Positions 34,826 to 36,825 of a DNA stretch of 36,825 nucleotides are shown here, piece by piece. The position numbers were made by a program, and so were the translations under genes. Position 1 is the stretch's first letter; every line of letters starts with the position of its first letter. Origin of the DNA: Oscillospiraceae bacterium (GTDB lineage Bacteria; Bacillota; Clostridia; Oscillospirales; CAG-272); NCBI GenBank assembly GCA_015064135.1, contig SVSU01000007.1, positions 1 to 36,825 of the forward strand, read 5' to 3'. The notes under the pieces are model-generated. The model saw nothing but the letters and a program-made list of their open reading frames with translations, ran no database searches and had not been told where the DNA came from.

Positions 34826-36439
34826 ATGCTGTCCATTACATATTCGGCTGCTACTCATGGCATTGACGGTTTTCTTGTGACGGTGGAGTGCGCCTGCTCA
34901 AGGGGACTTGAGAATTTTGAGTTGGTCGGGCTTCCCGATGCGGCGGTGCGCGAGTCGGAAAAACGAATCTTTCAAGGGTCGGAGAACAGCGGTTTCCCCA
35001 TCCCTTCCTCAGAGATCGCCGTGAACCTTGCTCCTGCCGACAGACGTAAAGAAGGAACAGCGCTGGAGCTTGCCATCCTGGCGGCTGTCTACAACGGATG
35101 CGGCATCATCAACTGCGATATGCGGAAAATGTGCTTTATCGGCGAGATCTCCTTCTCGGGGGATATCCGCCCCGTCCGCGGTGCTCTCGGCATGACCATT
35201 GCGGCAATTAACGCCGGGCTGACGGAGATTTTCGTTCCCGAGAGCAATATCAGAGAGGCGGCGTGCGCCAACAGAGACGGGGTGAATATCTACGGTGTTC
35301 CTCACATTCAGGCACTTGTTGCCCATCTGAGAGGACAGACACTTATCCCACCCACGGAGGAAAATCCCCTCGGAGCCGTTTGCCGCAATTCCTACGGTGA
35401 GGATATGTCTCAGGTGAAGGGACAGCATCGCGCAAAGCGTGCCATGGAGATCGCGGCGGCAGGAGGGCACAATATTCTCCTCATCGGCCCACCCGGTTCG
35501 GGAAAATCCATGCTTGCCAAACGTCTGCCTTCTATCCTACCCGAGATGAGCTGGGAGGAGGCGCTTGAGACCACGAAGATCCATTCCTGTGCAGGGATGC
35601 TTTCCGAGGAGAAGCCCTTTGTCATGGAGCGTCCCTTCCGTTCGCCTCACCATACCCTGAGCAGTCCGGCGCTTGTGGGAGGCGGCAGTATTCCTCAGCC
35701 CGGGGAGATATCTCTCGCCCACAACGGTGTGGTATTCCTTGACGAGTTCCCCGAATTCAAAAAGGATGCACTGGAGGCGCTTCGTCAGCCCATGGAGGAT
35801 AAGGTTGTCACCATCACAAGGGCAGCGGCGAAGATCACATACCCCTCCCGATTTATGCTGGTATGCGCCATGAATCCCTGCAAATGCGGATATTACGGAA
35901 GCCGTTCGGGGGTGTGTAAATGCGGGCACCGTGAGGTTGAAAAGTATCTGGCGAAAATCAGCGGCCCCATGCTTGACCGAATCGACATTCAGGTGGAGAT
36001 GCCCGAGCTTGATTTTTCGGAGCTGTCCGATGCGAAGCGTGGCGAGTCCTCTGCTGTGATACGGGCAAGGGTGGAGGCGGTACGCAGGCTGACGAAGGAG
36101 CGATTCCGTCGGGCAGGGGCGCCGCGGTATGCACTGATGAACAACGCCATGCTTGAAACGGAGCTGCTTTCGGAATTCTGCGCCCTTTCCGAGGATGCCC
36201 TCCGTGCCATGGAGACCATTATGCAGGGGCAGATGCTGTCCGCCAGAGCCTATGACAGAGTGCTCCGTGTGGCGCGTACACTCTGCGATATGGATTACAT
36301 CGCCGCAAATCCCGGCCTGCTTTCTCCCGATGCGGATTGGAGCGCTGTGGCGGAAGAGAAGATTCTCGGCGGCATGATAAAGAAAAAGCACATCATGGAG
36401 GCTGCGCAGATGCGGTCTCTCGACAAAAAGTATTGGTGA
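34826..36439 (+). CDS. YifB/ComM family Mg-chelatase-like AAA+ ATPase
   Basis: LVGLPDAAVRESEKR, LIGPPGSGKSMLAKRLPSILP, HHTLSSPALVGGG, HNGVVFLDEFPEF, GPMLDRIDI. Confidence 0.95.
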   Translation: MLSITYSAATHGIDGFLVTVECACSRGLENFELVGLPDAAVRESEKRIFQGSENSGFPIPSSEIAVNLAPADRRKEGTALELAILAAVYNGCGIINCDMRKMCFIGEISFSGDIRPVRGALGMTIAAINAGLTEIFVPESNIREAACANRDGVNIYGVPHIQALVAHLRGQTLIPPTEENPLGAVCRNSYGEDMSQVKGQHRAKRAMEIAAAGGHNILLIGPPGSGKSMLAKRLPSILPEMSWEEALETTKIHSCAGMLSEEKPFVMERPFRSPHHTLSSPALVGGGSIPQPGEISLAHNGVVFLDEFPEFKKDALEALRQPMEDKVVTITRAAAKITYPSRFMLVCAMNPCKCGYYGSRSGVCKCGHREVEKYLAKISGPMLDRIDIQVEMPELDFSELSDAKRGESSAVIRARVEAVRRLTKERFRRAGAPRYALMNNAMLETELLSEFCALSEDALRAMETIMQGQMLSARAYDRVLRVARTLCDMDYIAANPGLLSPDADWSAVAEEKILGGMIKKKHIMEAAQMRSLDKKYW

Positions 36440-36606
36440 TGGGGCGATGGACGCCGAAAATCAGGGTTTGGATGGGTTTTGCCTCTTTGCAGACCGAAAA
36501 TGCCGGCTGCTGTGTGGGTTTGCACCATGAATTTGACGGAAAAAGGTTCGCTTCGTAGGGGAATTTTATGGAAATGGTAAATTTATCTGAAAATTCAAAA
36601 AAACTA

Positions 36607-36825
<219 letters not shown>

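Overview
This 36.8-kb window looks like ordinary chromosome from a Clostridia-type Firmicute (Oscillospiraceae/Ruminococcaceae-like; inferred from gene content only). It carries a small mobile-element and repeat-rich segment at about 1-4.2 kb.

Recognisable modules: a truncated TnpV-like ORF at the left edge that is missing from the ORF track; a TVP38/TMEM64 protein; a lipoprotein with a C-terminal endonuclease/exonuclease/phosphatase domain; an IS110-family remnant; flavin reductase and MIF-like genes; a Fur-family/zinc ABC uptake operon; an ABC-DUF1854-ABC module; RluA, DUF3810 and a stalk-domain protein; a WalRK-type two-component operon with YycH/YycI-like proteins; murA; DUF1858, TrmK and Nif3; a small secreted 25-aa repeat protein; DUF1015, aspartate kinase, HIT, amidohydrolase and FkbM methyltransferase; MarR, hemolysin III and a RadC-like protein; YifB/ComM; and the start of gap.

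The most interesting material is non-coding:
(1) A multi-hairpin element of about 180 nt occurs twice (1169-1350 and 3969-4145), with compensatory base changes between copies, which suggests a structured RNA or mobile repeat.
(2) A decayed IS110 copy abuts the second element and keeps a structured non-coding end that could hold a bridge-RNA region.
(3) A separate hairpin repeat family lies inside the ABC-DUF1854 operon.
(4) The fur-like and marR-like promoters share the same geometry: a 17-bp-spaced sigma-A promoter bracketed by a perfect inverted repeat.

No tRNA, rRNA or CRISPR array was recognised.
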